Origin: Postechiella sp039985655
GTDB lineage: Bacteria; Bacteroidota; Bacteroidia; Flavobacteriales; Flavobacteriaceae
DNA: 64,000 bases
Direction: 5' to 3'
NCBI GenBank assembly: GCA_039985655.1
Contig: JBDWSF010000011.1
Location: forward strand, 50,364-114,363
Program-made: the position numbers and the translations under genes
Part shown: piece by piece, positions 25,419 to 35,186 of the stretch
Layout of the letters: each line of letters starts with the position of its first letter
Numbering within the stretch: position 1 is the stretch's first letter
Notes under the pieces: model-generated
What the model saw: the letters and a program-made list of their open reading frames with translations, nothing else
What the model was told of the DNA's origin: nothing
Databases searched by the model: none

Positions 25419-25664
25419 TTAATGCTGTAGCTCCGAAGTGATGTTTTCAACAATTAAAATGGCTTTGTCAAGTTCATCTTTATGAACATAAATTTCTTGT
25501 TCTTGAAAATCAGGTGAAATAACATTAATATAACCAGTTATACGTGCTGATTCTGTTTCGTCTTTAATAACAGGGAATATGTTTTGATTTTCTAAATCTA
25601 AAAGAATGCGTTGTACAAAAATAGAACTTCCTGAATATATTTTTATATAGTTTGAATTACTCAT
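25419..25664 (-). CDS. DUF2007 family protein, copy 1
   Basis: An 81-residue paralogue of the next gene, with the same start (MSNSNYIKIYSGSSIFVQRI) and end (ENITSELQH). It differs in the middle loop, where ARITGYINVISPDFQEQ replaces the glycine-rich loop of copy 2. First gene of the pair. No function known. Confidence 0.88.
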   Translation of the reverse strand: MSNSNYIKIYSGSSIFVQRILLDLENQNIFPVIKDETESARITGYINVISPDFQEQEIYVHKDELDKAILIVENITSELQH

Positions 25665-25779
25665 GATGTTGTTTATTAAAGGGTTCTCTTAAATATACGA
25701 AAAAATCATGAATAAAAAAAACGGACAATATGTTTAAATCCTATGGATTCAATATATAATTATAGATCATAGTAGAATG

Positions 25780-26643
25780 TTAAAACCTTCCAACTACTCC
25801 AATTTTATTTCCAGAAAAAGCAAAGTTCCAAGTCAAACGTTTTTCTTTTTGTGGGTAGCTGTAAGCTTTGGTCTTGAATAAAAAGTTATCTACAGCATCA
25901 ACTACAACAATACTTAAGAAAGCTGCAGCTCCAATATCGGTAAGCCAATGCGCTCCTGCAAATAGTCTCGATAGTGGTGCTACAGATCCTAAACTGTAAA
26001 CAGCAATTTTAGACCACGTATTATTAAATTGTTTAGCAATGGCATGTGCCATAGTCATAGATAAAATAGTGTGTCCTGATGGAAAAGAATGAAAGCCTGG
26101 TTTATCAGACCAAAACTCGAAATCTCTACTATTTAACCCATTGGATGTATTTGTAGGTCTAGCTCTACCGACAGCAGTTTTCGCAAAACTTTGTACGACA
26201 CCTGTTGTTACAGAAGATGCTATTATTAAAACACTCGTTTTTCTAAGTTTTTCGTTTTTAGTAAAGAGTCCTACACCATATAGCGCAGCGTTTGTTGCGA
26301 AATAAAATTGAGGTTTGCCGAAACGTCTGCCAGCTTCCATAAAGATATTTGGTACATGGTGTTCGTTTTTTACAAAAAGAGCACTTGTTTCATCGTCAAT
26401 AGTAGAAAGCGCAAATGTACCTGCTAAAAATGTGCCTAGAGTTGTTAGATCTTTCTTTTTCCAATGTAAAGGTCTTGAAAAAGAATAGCCAATACCTTTT
26501 ATACTTTGCTTTAAATCATAAGCGGCTAATTTTCCAATAGAAGCAGAATCGCTTGGTTTTTCTGTATTTAGAAATTGTTGCCCATTTAACTTTGTTAAAA
26601 ACAGAAGAACAAGTATTAAAATAAAAGTTTTTTTTAGAATCAT
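25780..26643 (-). CDS. PAP2 family phosphatase
   Basis: A membrane phosphatase of 287 residues with a signal peptide (ends LNGQ). All three PAP2 motifs are visible: KTAVGRARP, FPSGHT and SRLFAGAHWLTD. It probably removes phosphate from undecaprenyl pyrophosphate, phosphatidate or a related lipid at the periplasmic face; a role for lipid A is also possible. It starts one base after the pheT stop, so it is transcribed with pheT. Confidence 0.92.
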   Translation of the reverse strand: MILKKTFILILVLLFLTKLNGQQFLNTEKPSDSASIGKLAAYDLKQSIKGIGYSFSRPLHWKKKDLTTLGTFLAGTFALSTIDDETSALFVKNEHHVPNIFMEAGRRFGKPQFYFATNAALYGVGLFTKNEKLRKTSVLIIASSVTTGVVQSFAKTAVGRARPTNTSNGLNSRDFEFWSDKPGFHSFPSGHTILSMTMAHAIAKQFNNTWSKIAVYSLGSVAPLSRLFAGAHWLTDIGAAAFLSIVVVDAVDNFLFKTKAYSYPQKEKRLTWNFAFSGNKIGVVGRF

Positions 26644-26644
26644 C

Positions 26645-29071
26645 TTATCTCAATTCGGCACCTAGTTGTTTTTCGAAATTTTGTTGCAGTTTAGACATTA
26701 TTTTGTCAATTTGCTTATCGTTAAGTGTTTTGTTTTCGTCTTGTAGCGTAAAACTAACGGCATAACTTTTCTTGCCTTTTGGTAAGTTTTTGCCTTGATA
26801 CACATCAAATAAACTCACTTCTTTAAGTAGTTGTTTTTCTGTTTGCTTTGCTATTTTTCGAATAGACTCAAACATCACATCTTCATTTAGAAGTAAAGCA
26901 AAATCTCTACGTACTTCAGGGTATTTAGGAATTGGTTTGAACGTTATTTTATTTCGTTTTACAATTTCGAGAATATTATCCCAATTAAAATCAGCATAAA
27001 CAACCTCTTGAGAAATATCAAAATGTTTTAAAACCGATTTTGTTACTAATCCGAAATCTACAATTTTAGTTTTTCCAAGACTTAAGGATAAACCTTCGCT
27101 AAATAAGTCATTTTTGATAGAAGACTCATTGTATCTTGAAATTCCTAAACGACTAAGAATAGCAATAATACTGCCCTTCATGAAAAAGAAATCACTTTTT
27201 TGATTTGGTGACGTCCAACTTTCAGAACTTTTGTTTCCTGTAGCAAAGAGTGTTAAATGCTTCAATTCTTCTCGCTTATCATTATAACCATGGTAAGTTT
27301 TTCCAAATTCAAACAATCTTAAATTCGAACGCCTTCTATTGATATTATAAGATACAGCTTCTAAGCCTGAGAATAATAAGGATTGTCTTAAAACAGATAA
27401 ATCGTTACTTAAAGGATTTAACATCGTTATATTGTGTTCCTCTTTTAATTGCTCGCTTAAATTAATATAATTCGGGTTAGTTAACGAGTTCGATAATATT
27501 TCATAAAACCCTTGGGCCGCTAATTGGTCTCCAATTACATTTTGTATTTTATAATCTTCAAAACGTGATGTTCTAGAGATAGAAGCGTTAAGTTTTGTTG
27601 TTGTTTTTATATTATTGTAACCGTAAACTCGTAATATTTCTTCAATAATATCTGCTTCACGTTGTACATCGTTTCTATATGCGGGAACGGTTAAACCTAA
27701 GCCTGTTTCAGTAACATTATTTACTTTAATATCTAAAGAAGTTAAAATACGTTTGATAATTTCCTTCGGGATCTCTTCTCCAATAAGTTTTTTAGCGTTT
27801 TCGAAACTTAAACGGACTTCGAAATCTTTGATTTTGGTTGGATAAACATCTATAATATCACTTGTTATTTCACCACCTGCTATTTCTTGTATTAATAGTG
27901 CTGCGCGCTTTAAAGCATATTCTGTAATATTTGGATCAATACCACGTTCAAACCTAAAAGAAGCGTCGGTATTTAATGCATGACGTTTAGCGGTTTTACG
28001 AACACTAATCGGATTAAAATAAGCGCTTTCTAAGAAAATGCTGGTTGTACTGTTAGAAACACCCGAATCCAAGCCTCCAAAAACACCAGCAATGCATAAT
28101 GGTTTTTCTGCGTCGCAAATCATTAAGTCATCTGCATGTAACTCACGTTCTACACCGTCTAAAGTTGTAAATTTAGTGCCAGCGTCAACTGTTTTTACTT
28201 CAATTTTATTTCCTGAAATTTTAACAGCATCAAAAGCATGCAGCGGTTGTCCTAATTCATGTAATACATAATTTGTTGCATCAACAATATTGTTAATCGG
28301 ACTAAGACCTATAGCTTTTAGGCGGTGTTGCAGCCAAGCAGGAGATTCACTGACTTTAATACCAGAGATGGTGACACCGCAATATCGTGGTGCTAAGTCT
28401 TTGTTTTTTACGTCTACATCAATTTTAAGTGTTCTATTATCTACATGAAATGCACTAACAGATGGTGTGATCAGTTCTAACTTGATGTCTTTTTGAACTA
28501 GACCAGCTTTTAAATCACGAGCGGTACCATAATGACTCATGGCATCTGCTCGGTTTGGTGTTAACCCAATTTCGAAAACACGATCGTTTTCAATGTCAAA
28601 AAGATCAGCAGCTGGAGTTCCAACTTCTAAAGAGTTCTTTAAAACTAAAATGCCATCATGAGATTTTCCTAAACCTAATTCGTCTTCGGCACATATCATT
28701 CCATGACTTTCTTCACCACGAATCTTCCCTTTTTTAATCGTCCAAGCTTCATCTTCTTCTGTATAAAGTGTTGTTCCAACAGTAGCAACAGGTACTTTTT
28801 GACCAGCCGCAACATTTGGAGCGCCACAAACAATTTGTATTGGAGATTCGCTACCAATATTTACAGTGGTGATTTTTAATTTATCGGCATTAGGGTGTTT
28901 TATACACGTTAATACTTCGCCAACTACAACGCCTTCTAATCCACCTTTTACAGATTGATAGCTTTCTAAACCTTCAACCTCTAATCCTAAATCGGTAAGT
29001 AATTCGCTTGTTTGTTCTGGAGTCCAATCAATCTTAATAAATTGTTTTATCCAATTATATGAAATCTTCAT
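26645..29071 (-). CDS. pheT: Phenylalanine-tRNA ligase, beta subunit
   Basis: The 808-residue large subunit of the alpha2-beta2 PheRS. The order is normal: an N-terminal EMAP-type tRNA-binding domain (from about 40; GEVLTCIKHPNADKLKIT), B3/B4 editing domain (GLTPNRADAMSHYG, then HELGQPLHAFDA), B5 domain, catalytic-like core (READIIEEILRVYGYNNI) and the C-terminal FDX-ACB anticodon-binding domain (PKYPEVRRDFALLL to QLGAELR). pheS is not in the window. It is followed at once by the PAP2 gene. Confidence 0.97.
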   Translation of the reverse strand: MKISYNWIKQFIKIDWTPEQTSELLTDLGLEVEGLESYQSVKGGLEGVVVGEVLTCIKHPNADKLKITTVNIGSESPIQIVCGAPNVAAGQKVPVATVGTTLYTEEDEAWTIKKGKIRGEESHGMICAEDELGLGKSHDGILVLKNSLEVGTPAADLFDIENDRVFEIGLTPNRADAMSHYGTARDLKAGLVQKDIKLELITPSVSAFHVDNRTLKIDVDVKNKDLAPRYCGVTISGIKVSESPAWLQHRLKAIGLSPINNIVDATNYVLHELGQPLHAFDAVKISGNKIEVKTVDAGTKFTTLDGVERELHADDLMICDAEKPLCIAGVFGGLDSGVSNSTTSIFLESAYFNPISVRKTAKRHALNTDASFRFERGIDPNITEYALKRAALLIQEIAGGEITSDIIDVYPTKIKDFEVRLSFENAKKLIGEEIPKEIIKRILTSLDIKVNNVTETGLGLTVPAYRNDVQREADIIEEILRVYGYNNIKTTTKLNASISRTSRFEDYKIQNVIGDQLAAQGFYEILSNSLTNPNYINLSEQLKEEHNITMLNPLSNDLSVLRQSLLFSGLEAVSYNINRRRSNLRLFEFGKTYHGYNDKREELKHLTLFATGNKSSESWTSPNQKSDFFFMKGSIIAILSRLGISRYNESSIKNDLFSEGLSLSLGKTKIVDFGLVTKSVLKHFDISQEVVYADFNWDNILEIVKRNKITFKPIPKYPEVRRDFALLLNEDVMFESIRKIAKQTEKQLLKEVSLFDVYQGKNLPKGKKSYAVSFTLQDENKTLNDKQIDKIMSKLQQNFEKQLGAELR

Positions 29072-29096
29072 AGATTATTTGCTCTTTTTAAGGCTG

Positions 29097-29104
29097 CAAA
29101 GATA
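29097..29104 (-). promoter_or_regulatory. -7 box of pheT
   Basis: Minus-strand TATCTTTG, a perfect TAnnTTTG, about 25 bases before the pheT ATG. Confidence 0.65.
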
Positions 29105-29343
29105 AAATATTGAAGTTAGCATTCAAACAATGCTTGGTCTTTTATAAAGGGAGTTAAATGATTTTTGATTTCACTTCTAAAATAATGGTGCTCACTTCAA
29201 TAAAACGTAAATTAATATCAATCTCTTTTTCTTTAACTTAATTATAACATAATGTTATGCAATAAGTCTGTAATTTGTTGAATATTAATAGTTAACTATT
29301 TTTCTTCGAAAGAAGCATCAATCAAATTACAATCAATCATGTT
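29105..29343. other. Intergenic region with AT palindrome, no gene
   Basis: No open frame of note. It holds a 7-bp palindrome ATAACAT-A-ATGTTAT (29244-29258) and a small hairpin CTTC-GAAA-GAAG with a GNRA loop near 29304. A plus-strand terminator follows at 29344-29372 although no plus-strand gene is known here, so a small RNA is possible. Confidence 0.35.
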
Positions 29344-29372
29344 TTAAAGCTCAATCTATTAGGTTGAGCTTT
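29344..29372 (+). terminator. Hairpin with T run between miaE and pheT
   Basis: AAAGCTCAA and TTGAGCTTT flank a 9-base loop. The T run is on the plus strand; on the minus strand it could still end miaE but the T run is weak. Confidence 0.6.
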
Positions 29373-29374
29373 TT

Positions 29375-29956
29375 CTATCCGTGAATAGTTTCTGATTTTC
29401 CGTAATTTTGAATCACTTCAGCTTCAAAGTCTATAAGTTCTTGCCAGCGTTTATCGACATCAATACCTTTTCCGTATTTTCTTGCGAATCCAATGAAGGT
29501 CGTGTAATGTCCTGCTTCGCTAATCATTAAATCATGATAGAATTTAGATAATTCAGGATCTTTTATTTCTGTAGATAAGAGTTTGAAACGCTCACAACTT
29601 CTAGCTTCAATCATGGCAGAAAATAGGAGGCGATCAATCATTGATTGTAATCTGCTTCCACCTTTATTCATGAATTTATAAAGCTCATTAACGTAGCTGT
29701 CTTTACGTTCGCGACCTAGTTTATAGCCTCTTTTCTTTATGATATCGTGTACCATTTGGAAATGTTCCAATTCTTCTTGAGCTAAAAGGAGTAAATCGGT
29801 AACTAAATCTTCATACTCAGAGTTGTGTGTAATTATGGTAATAGCGTTTGTGGCTGCTTTTTGTTCGCACCACGCGTGGTCAGTTAAAATTTCTTCTATA
29901 TTTGATTCTACAATATTTACCCAACGTGGGTCTGTTGCTAATTTTAAGCCAAGCAT
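29375..29956 (-). CDS. miaE: tRNA-(ms2io6A)-hydroxylase
   Basis: A diiron ferritin-like hydroxylase (193 residues from this start) that hydroxylates the isopentenyl group of ms2i6A37 in tRNA. It starts MLGLKLATDPRWVN, the family N-terminus. An upstream in-frame ATG at 29992 adds 12 residues, but a -7-like TACTTTTA lies in that stretch, so I prefer 29956. Metal-ligand helices: LTDHAWCEQKA, AQEELEHFQMVH, IEARSCERF and ISEAGHYTTF. It sits downstream of recG on the same strand. Confidence 0.93.
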   Translation of the reverse strand: MLGLKLATDPRWVNIVESNIEEILTDHAWCEQKAATNAITIITHNSEYEDLVTDLLLLAQEELEHFQMVHDIIKKRGYKLGRERKDSYVNELYKFMNKGGSRLQSMIDRLLFSAMIEARSCERFKLLSTEIKDPELSKFYHDLMISEAGHYTTFIGFARKYGKGIDVDKRWQELIDFEAEVIQNYGKSETIHG

Positions 29957-30007
29957 GTTTTTTATTTTTTTTGTAAAAGTAGTTATAAACACTATAGTTT
30001 TAAAAAT

Positions 30008-32110
30008 CTAGCTTATATAATTCCAGATATTCTTGTATTTAGCTAAAGACCTGTATGTGCTTAGAATAACACTGTTGTCTTCGTTAGAAAGCGATGGGTC
30101 GTCATTTAAAATTTTTTTCGCATGAAACCTAGCATGTTGTAAAATATTATTATCTTTTATGATGTCTGCTATTTTAAGATTCAAAATGCCGCTTTGTTGC
30201 GTGCCCATAACATCTCCAGGTCCGCGTAAACGTAAATCTACTTCCGCAATTTCAAAACCATCACTGGTTCTTACCATGGTTTGTATACGTGTTTTGCCGT
30301 TGCTACTTAGTTTGTGGCTCGTCATTAAAACACAGTAGCTTTGTTCTGCACCACGGCCAACACGTCCTCTTAATTGGTGTAATTGTGATAAGCCAAAACG
30401 TTCTGCGCTTTCAACAATCATCACTGAGGCATTGGGTACATTAACGCCAACCTCTATAACTGTGGTAGCTACCATAATATCTGTTTCACCTTTAATAAAA
30501 CGTTGCATTTCGTATTCTTTATCGGCAGGTTTCATTTTACCGTGTACAATTGATATTTGATAATCGGGCATGGGGAAGTCTCTAGAGATACTTTCGTAAC
30601 CATCCATTAAATCTTTATAATCCATGGTGGCATTTTCTTTTATAAGCGGATATACAATGTAAACTTGTCGGCCCAATTTAATTTCGTCTCTAATAAATCT
30701 AAAAACTTTTAGTCTATTACTGTCATACCTATGCACGGTTTTTATAGTCTTTCTTCCTGGTGGTAATTCGTCAATAACTGAGATGTCTAAATCACCATAA
30801 ACAGACATGGCTAAAGTACGCGGAATTGGAGTTGCCGTCATCACTAAAACGTGAGGCGGAGAGGTGTTTTTTTTCCATAATTTGCTTCGTTGCGCAACGC
30901 CAAAACGATGTTGTTCGTCAATAATGGCAAGGCCTAAATTTTTAAATTTCACCTTATCTTCTAGTAAGGCGTGTGTGCCAATTAAGATCTGTAATTCGCC
31001 ATTTTCTAAAGCTTCATGGATTTGTTTTCTTTTTGAAGTTTTAGTTGATCCTGTGAGTAGTTCTATTTTGATATTCAAAACATTACACATGTCACTTAAT
31101 CCGTTGTAATGCTGGACTGACAAAATTGCAGTCGGTGCCATTAAACAAGCTTGGAAACCGTTGTCAAGTGCTATTAATATTGACATAAGCGCGACTATAG
31201 TCTTTCCAGAACCCACATCACCCTGTAAAAGACGGTTCATTTGCGCATTACTACCCATATCCGATCGGATTTCTTTCAAAACGCGCTTCTGTGCATTGGT
31301 TAATTCGAAGGGTAAATGGTCTTTAAAAAAACTATTAAAATTGTTTCCAACTTTTTCAAAAGGAAAGCCTTTAATTTTTGATTTATGGATTAAATTTTTA
31401 AGAATTAATTGGAACTGAATATAGAATAATTCTTCAAATTTTAATCGGAATTGAGCACGGGCTAATAGCTCTTGATCTTTAGGAAAATGAATATTTAAAA
31501 GGGCACTACTTTTATTAATTAATTTTAATTCTGTTAATAAATTGTCATTTAATGTTTCAACAAATCGCCCTTTCGATTCTACAAATACTTGTTGCATGAT
31601 TTTCATTATCATACGATTTGTTATGCCGCGTGTCGCTAATTTTTCGGTAGAAGGATAAATAGGCTGCATGGCGGTACTAAGATTTGCTTTATGCGCATCT
31701 ACAGTTTCAATATCTGGGTGCGGCATGCTAAATTTCCCATTAAACCAGTTTATTTTGCCAAAGATGACATAAGGTAAGTTTTGTTTAATGTTTTCTCGTA
31801 TCCATTTTTGTCCACGAAACCAAACAAGTTCCATAGTGCCTGTCTCATCTTGAAAAGTAGCCACAAGTCGCTTTCCACGTTTCTGTGCAACTTCTTTAAA
31901 ACCAGTAATCTTCCCTGTTACTTGAACTTCAGAACTACTTTGTTGCAACTCATTTAACTTGTAATAACGTGTTTTATCTATATATCTATTTGGAAATAAA
32001 TTAATTAAGTCTTGATATGTGTGTATACCTAATTCTTTGCGTAGTAAATCTGCACGATTTGGTCCTACGCCTTTTAAATAATCTATGGGGGTTTGAAGGT
32101 TAACAGACAT
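30008..32110 (-). CDS. recG: ATP-dependent DNA helicase RecG
   Basis: A 700-residue helicase for replication fork reversal and Holliday junction processing. It has the N-terminal wedge/OB region (from LKGVGPNRADLLRKELG to GRFVETLNDN), helicase motif I GDVGSGKT near residue 298, the DEQHRFG box near 398, TATPIPRTLA, and motif VI QLRGRVGRG. A minus-strand TAAATTCG (32123-32116) ends six bases before the ATG, so a leaderless or nearly leaderless mRNA is likely. Confidence 0.97.
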   Translation of the reverse strand: MSVNLQTPIDYLKGVGPNRADLLRKELGIHTYQDLINLFPNRYIDKTRYYKLNELQQSSSEVQVTGKITGFKEVAQKRGKRLVATFQDETGTMELVWFRGQKWIRENIKQNLPYVIFGKINWFNGKFSMPHPDIETVDAHKANLSTAMQPIYPSTEKLATRGITNRMIMKIMQQVFVESKGRFVETLNDNLLTELKLINKSSALLNIHFPKDQELLARAQFRLKFEELFYIQFQLILKNLIHKSKIKGFPFEKVGNNFNSFFKDHLPFELTNAQKRVLKEIRSDMGSNAQMNRLLQGDVGSGKTIVALMSILIALDNGFQACLMAPTAILSVQHYNGLSDMCNVLNIKIELLTGSTKTSKRKQIHEALENGELQILIGTHALLEDKVKFKNLGLAIIDEQHRFGVAQRSKLWKKNTSPPHVLVMTATPIPRTLAMSVYGDLDISVIDELPPGRKTIKTVHRYDSNRLKVFRFIRDEIKLGRQVYIVYPLIKENATMDYKDLMDGYESISRDFPMPDYQISIVHGKMKPADKEYEMQRFIKGETDIMVATTVIEVGVNVPNASVMIVESAERFGLSQLHQLRGRVGRGAEQSYCVLMTSHKLSSNGKTRIQTMVRTSDGFEIAEVDLRLRGPGDVMGTQQSGILNLKIADIIKDNNILQHARFHAKKILNDDPSLSNEDNSVILSTYRSLAKYKNIWNYIS

Positions 32111-32219
32111 AAAGGCGAATTTAATTAATTCTCATGAAAGTGTGAATCTAATTATATCGTAACTTTTCATATTCTTATTAAAAGCGTATTTTGGTCTAAT
32201 ACTTGTTAGTTTCTTTAAT

Positions 32220-34175
32220 ATGAAAAATGTATTTCTTTTTTTATTTCTGTTTTCAATTTCGATTGGGGTGTCTCAGCAAGTTGAATTTGTTGATTTTAAA
32301 TCAGGTAAGGCTGATTTATCGTTCAAACCAAACGGAAAAGAAGTTGGAGGTCATATTACATATACATTTGATATACTTAAAGATATAGATTCAGTTTATA
32401 TAGATGCAAAGAATTTTATTCATATTGAATATTTGTTTAATGAAAATATTTATCATGAATATGATAATAAGCATATTATTATAAGAAGTGATTTTAAGAA
32501 GGGAGAAAACCATCAAGTGGATATAGGTTTTGTTACAAGTCCCAAAAAAGCCATGTATTTTATTGATTGGGAACATGAAAAAGGAAACAACCAAATATGG
32601 ACGCAAGGACAGGGTAAATATACTAGTAATTGGTTGCCAAGTATTGATGATATGAACGAAAAAATTGAATTTGATTTGAATATCACTTTTGATAATGGGT
32701 ATGAAGTTATTTCTAATGGGAAATTAATAAATAAGCAAATAAACGAATCGATCACAACTTGGCGCTATGACATGCAAAAGCCCATGTCAAGTTATTTAGT
32801 CGCCTTAGCCATTGGCAAGTATTGTAAAAAAGTAGAATATTCAAAAAGTGGTATTCCTTTAGAAATGTATTATTACCCAGAAGATTCCTTAAAAGTTGAA
32901 CCAACATATCGCTACACGAAGCAAATGTTTGACTTTTTAGAAGATGAAATTGGAGTTCCGTATCCTTGGCAAAACTACAAGCAAGTACCTGTAAAAGATT
33001 TTCTTTACGCTGGTATGGAAAATACAAGTACTACTATTTTTTCAGATGCATTTGTAATTGATTCTATTGCATTTGTGGATAAAAACTATATAAACGTAAA
33101 TGCACACGAATTGGCACATCAATGGTTTGGTGATTTAGTAACCGAAACTTCTGGAACGCACCATTGGTTACAGGAAGGTTTTGCAACTTATTATGCTTTA
33201 TTGGCAGAGCGTGAAGTGTTTGGAGACGATTACTACTATTGGCAACTTTACGAATATGCACAAGAGTTATTAGAACAAAGAAAAGTTGGTGGAAGTACAT
33301 CGCTTTTAGATCCAAAATCAAGCAGTACGACGTTTTATAAAAAAGGCGCTTGGACATTGCATATGCTGCGAGGGCAAGTGGGGGATGACGCTTTTAGAAA
33401 AGGAGTGAAAAACTATTTATTAAAATATCAATTTAAAAATGTAGAGACTGATGATTTTATAAGAGAGGTTGAAAAGGCTAGTGGAGAGGATTTAAATGAG
33501 TTTGTTGAGACTTGGCTCGAATCAGATGAGCTTAATTATCATGAAATGGAAGATTATTTCTATTTGACCTCAATAGAATATAAAGGATTTATAAATTCAA
33601 AACATGAGAATTTTAAAAATGATAGTTTAGGATTTTTTGATTCGGATAAAAATTCTAATATGTTTTCTGAAAAAGTGAAAAGTCTAAAAGATAAAATATC
33701 TAAAGATCTTTTTGAAACGAAAGATATAAAAGTGCGTCAAGCTATCGCTCAATCTTTATCAAAAATACCACCTGAATTAAAAACAGAATACGAATCTCTT
33801 TTAGATGATGAGTCGTATACAACCATTGAAGCTGCTTTATTTGGACTTTGGAATAGTTTTCCAGAGGAACAAAATAAATATTTAAATAAAACCAAGGGCA
33901 TCATTGGTTTTAATAATAAAAATATAAGAATCCTTTGGTTGACGCTTGCAATAATTAATGATGATTTTGAGCCTGAGAATAGTGAAATTTATTTTAAAGA
34001 ATTAGAAGGCTATACAAGTCCCAAATTTGATTTTGAAATTCGTCAAAATGCATTTAGTTATTTAGCTTGGATTAGTTCTTGTGCAGATCAATGCGAAGAA
34101 AATTTAAAACAAGCTGCAAAGCATCACAATTGGCGATTCTCTAAATTTGCTAAAAACCTTTTAGAAAACATGTAG
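32220..34175 (+). CDS. M1 family zinc aminopeptidase
   Basis: A 651-residue exported metallopeptidase (signal peptide of about 18 residues ending GVSQQ). The substrate-binding GMEN motif is in YAGMENTST; zinc ligands are HELAH at 296-300 and Glu319 (the HExxHx18E pattern). Past about residue 460 the C-terminal part is helical and includes a HEAT-like segment, as in other M1 enzymes. It should trim peptides in the periplasm or outside the cell. It converges on the PorP/SprF gene with a one-base gap and no visible terminator. Confidence 0.95.
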   Translation: MKNVFLFLFLFSISIGVSQQVEFVDFKSGKADLSFKPNGKEVGGHITYTFDILKDIDSVYIDAKNFIHIEYLFNENIYHEYDNKHIIIRSDFKKGENHQVDIGFVTSPKKAMYFIDWEHEKGNNQIWTQGQGKYTSNWLPSIDDMNEKIEFDLNITFDNGYEVISNGKLINKQINESITTWRYDMQKPMSSYLVALAIGKYCKKVEYSKSGIPLEMYYYPEDSLKVEPTYRYTKQMFDFLEDEIGVPYPWQNYKQVPVKDFLYAGMENTSTTIFSDAFVIDSIAFVDKNYINVNAHELAHQWFGDLVTETSGTHHWLQEGFATYYALLAEREVFGDDYYYWQLYEYAQELLEQRKVGGSTSLLDPKSSSTTFYKKGAWTLHMLRGQVGDDAFRKGVKNYLLKYQFKNVETDDFIREVEKASGEDLNEFVETWLESDELNYHEMEDYFYLTSIEYKGFINSKHENFKNDSLGFFDSDKNSNMFSEKVKSLKDKISKDLFETKDIKVRQAIAQSLSKIPPELKTEYESLLDDESYTTIEAALFGLWNSFPEEQNKYLNKTKGIIGFNNKNIRILWLTLAIINDDFEPENSEIYFKELEGYTSPKFDFEIRQNAFSYLAWISSCADQCEENLKQAAKHHNWRFSKFAKNLLENM

Positions 34176-34176
34176 A

Positions 34177-35172
34177 TTATTTACGACGCTCTAAGTTAGT
34201 TGGGTTTCTGCATATTAAGCAGCCAGCCAAGTAGGTGATAGAGAGTTCGTAAATACCATCAGTTCTTCCAATGTCTGATGTGTTTATGTCATAAGAGAAT
34301 CCAAATCGTAATTTCTCAAACTCTAGTCCTACAAGTGCGTTAATTGAGGTTAATAAATGACTGTTATTATAGTTCTTAGCAGGGTTTGTAACCGCCATAG
34401 CTCCTAAGAATAATTTGTTAAGTTTAATAGTTGCACCAAGATCAAGTCTATTAAATTCACCTTGTTGCATGTAATTTGCCGAAAGAATAAAATCATTTTG
34501 ATCATAATAAGGGAATTTATAATTCGCGTGAAGTGAATAAAAAATATCAAGTGGCACGTTACCATTATCTACAAACGAAATGTTAGGACGATTTAAATGT
34601 TTTACAGTGGCTCCAATCCATAAATCGGTATCATTCCTTGTATTTTTCTTGTCGAAAACAAATCCTGCTGTAAAGTCAAAAAACATAATATTTCTATTCG
34701 CGTTTAAAGCAAAAACATCAGAGGTTACGGGATTAACAACTCCTGATCCAATATTAATTTGATCGGATAAAACGAGATTTCCAAAGTTATAAGATTTTGA
34801 TCCGAAACCTAGTTCTATAGCGGGTCTAAAATACCATTCGTTTCCTAATCTAACATGATATGCGTAGTTTAAATTCCCTTGTAAATGATTGTAGTTGGTA
34901 TAGTTTTCGTGCTGATTTAAAATGCTAAAACCTAGTCCGCCAATGTTTTCAACCCAAGTATTAAAAAAGACATATTCGGTTTCTACTTTTAAATTGAGGT
35001 TTGGCCATTGTGTACGGTGCATTAAACCGAAATAAGTAGCTTCTTCAAATCCTGAAAACCCTGGGTTTATGGTTTCAGGTACTAAGAAATACTGAGAAAA
35101 AATGGGGTCTTGCGCTTTCATATTAATGGAAAAGCAACAAATTATGAATAGTATGATTATTTTAAATTTCAT
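34177..35172 (-). CDS. PorP/SprF family type IX secretion membrane protein
   Basis: A 331-residue outer-membrane protein: signal peptide ending NMKAQDPIFSQY, then a beta-rich barrel with family landmarks (FLVPETINPGFSGF, MHRTQWP, FSYDINTS) and a CLICR segment near the end. Members assist secretion or anchoring of the large protein encoded just upstream; such SprF-like genes often lie beside a partner with a gliding-motility C-terminal domain. The gap to that gene is 14 bases; they form one operon. Confidence 0.94.
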   Translation of the reverse strand: MKFKIIILFIICCFSINMKAQDPIFSQYFLVPETINPGFSGFEEATYFGLMHRTQWPNLNLKVETEYVFFNTWVENIGGLGFSILNQHENYTNYNHLQGNLNYAYHVRLGNEWYFRPAIELGFGSKSYNFGNLVLSDQINIGSGVVNPVTSDVFALNANRNIMFFDFTAGFVFDKKNTRNDTDLWIGATVKHLNRPNISFVDNGNVPLDIFYSLHANYKFPYYDQNDFILSANYMQQGEFNRLDLGATIKLNKLFLGAMAVTNPAKNYNNSHLLTSINALVGLEFEKLRFGFSYDINTSDIGRTDGIYELSITYLAGCLICRNPTNLERRK

Positions 35173-35186
35173 GAGTCTCTTTGGAG

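Noticed and set aside
32391..33357. Four minus-strand open frames inside the M1 aminopeptidase gene
   Set aside because: All are antisense to a gene with intact zinc-protease motifs and show no family resemblance.
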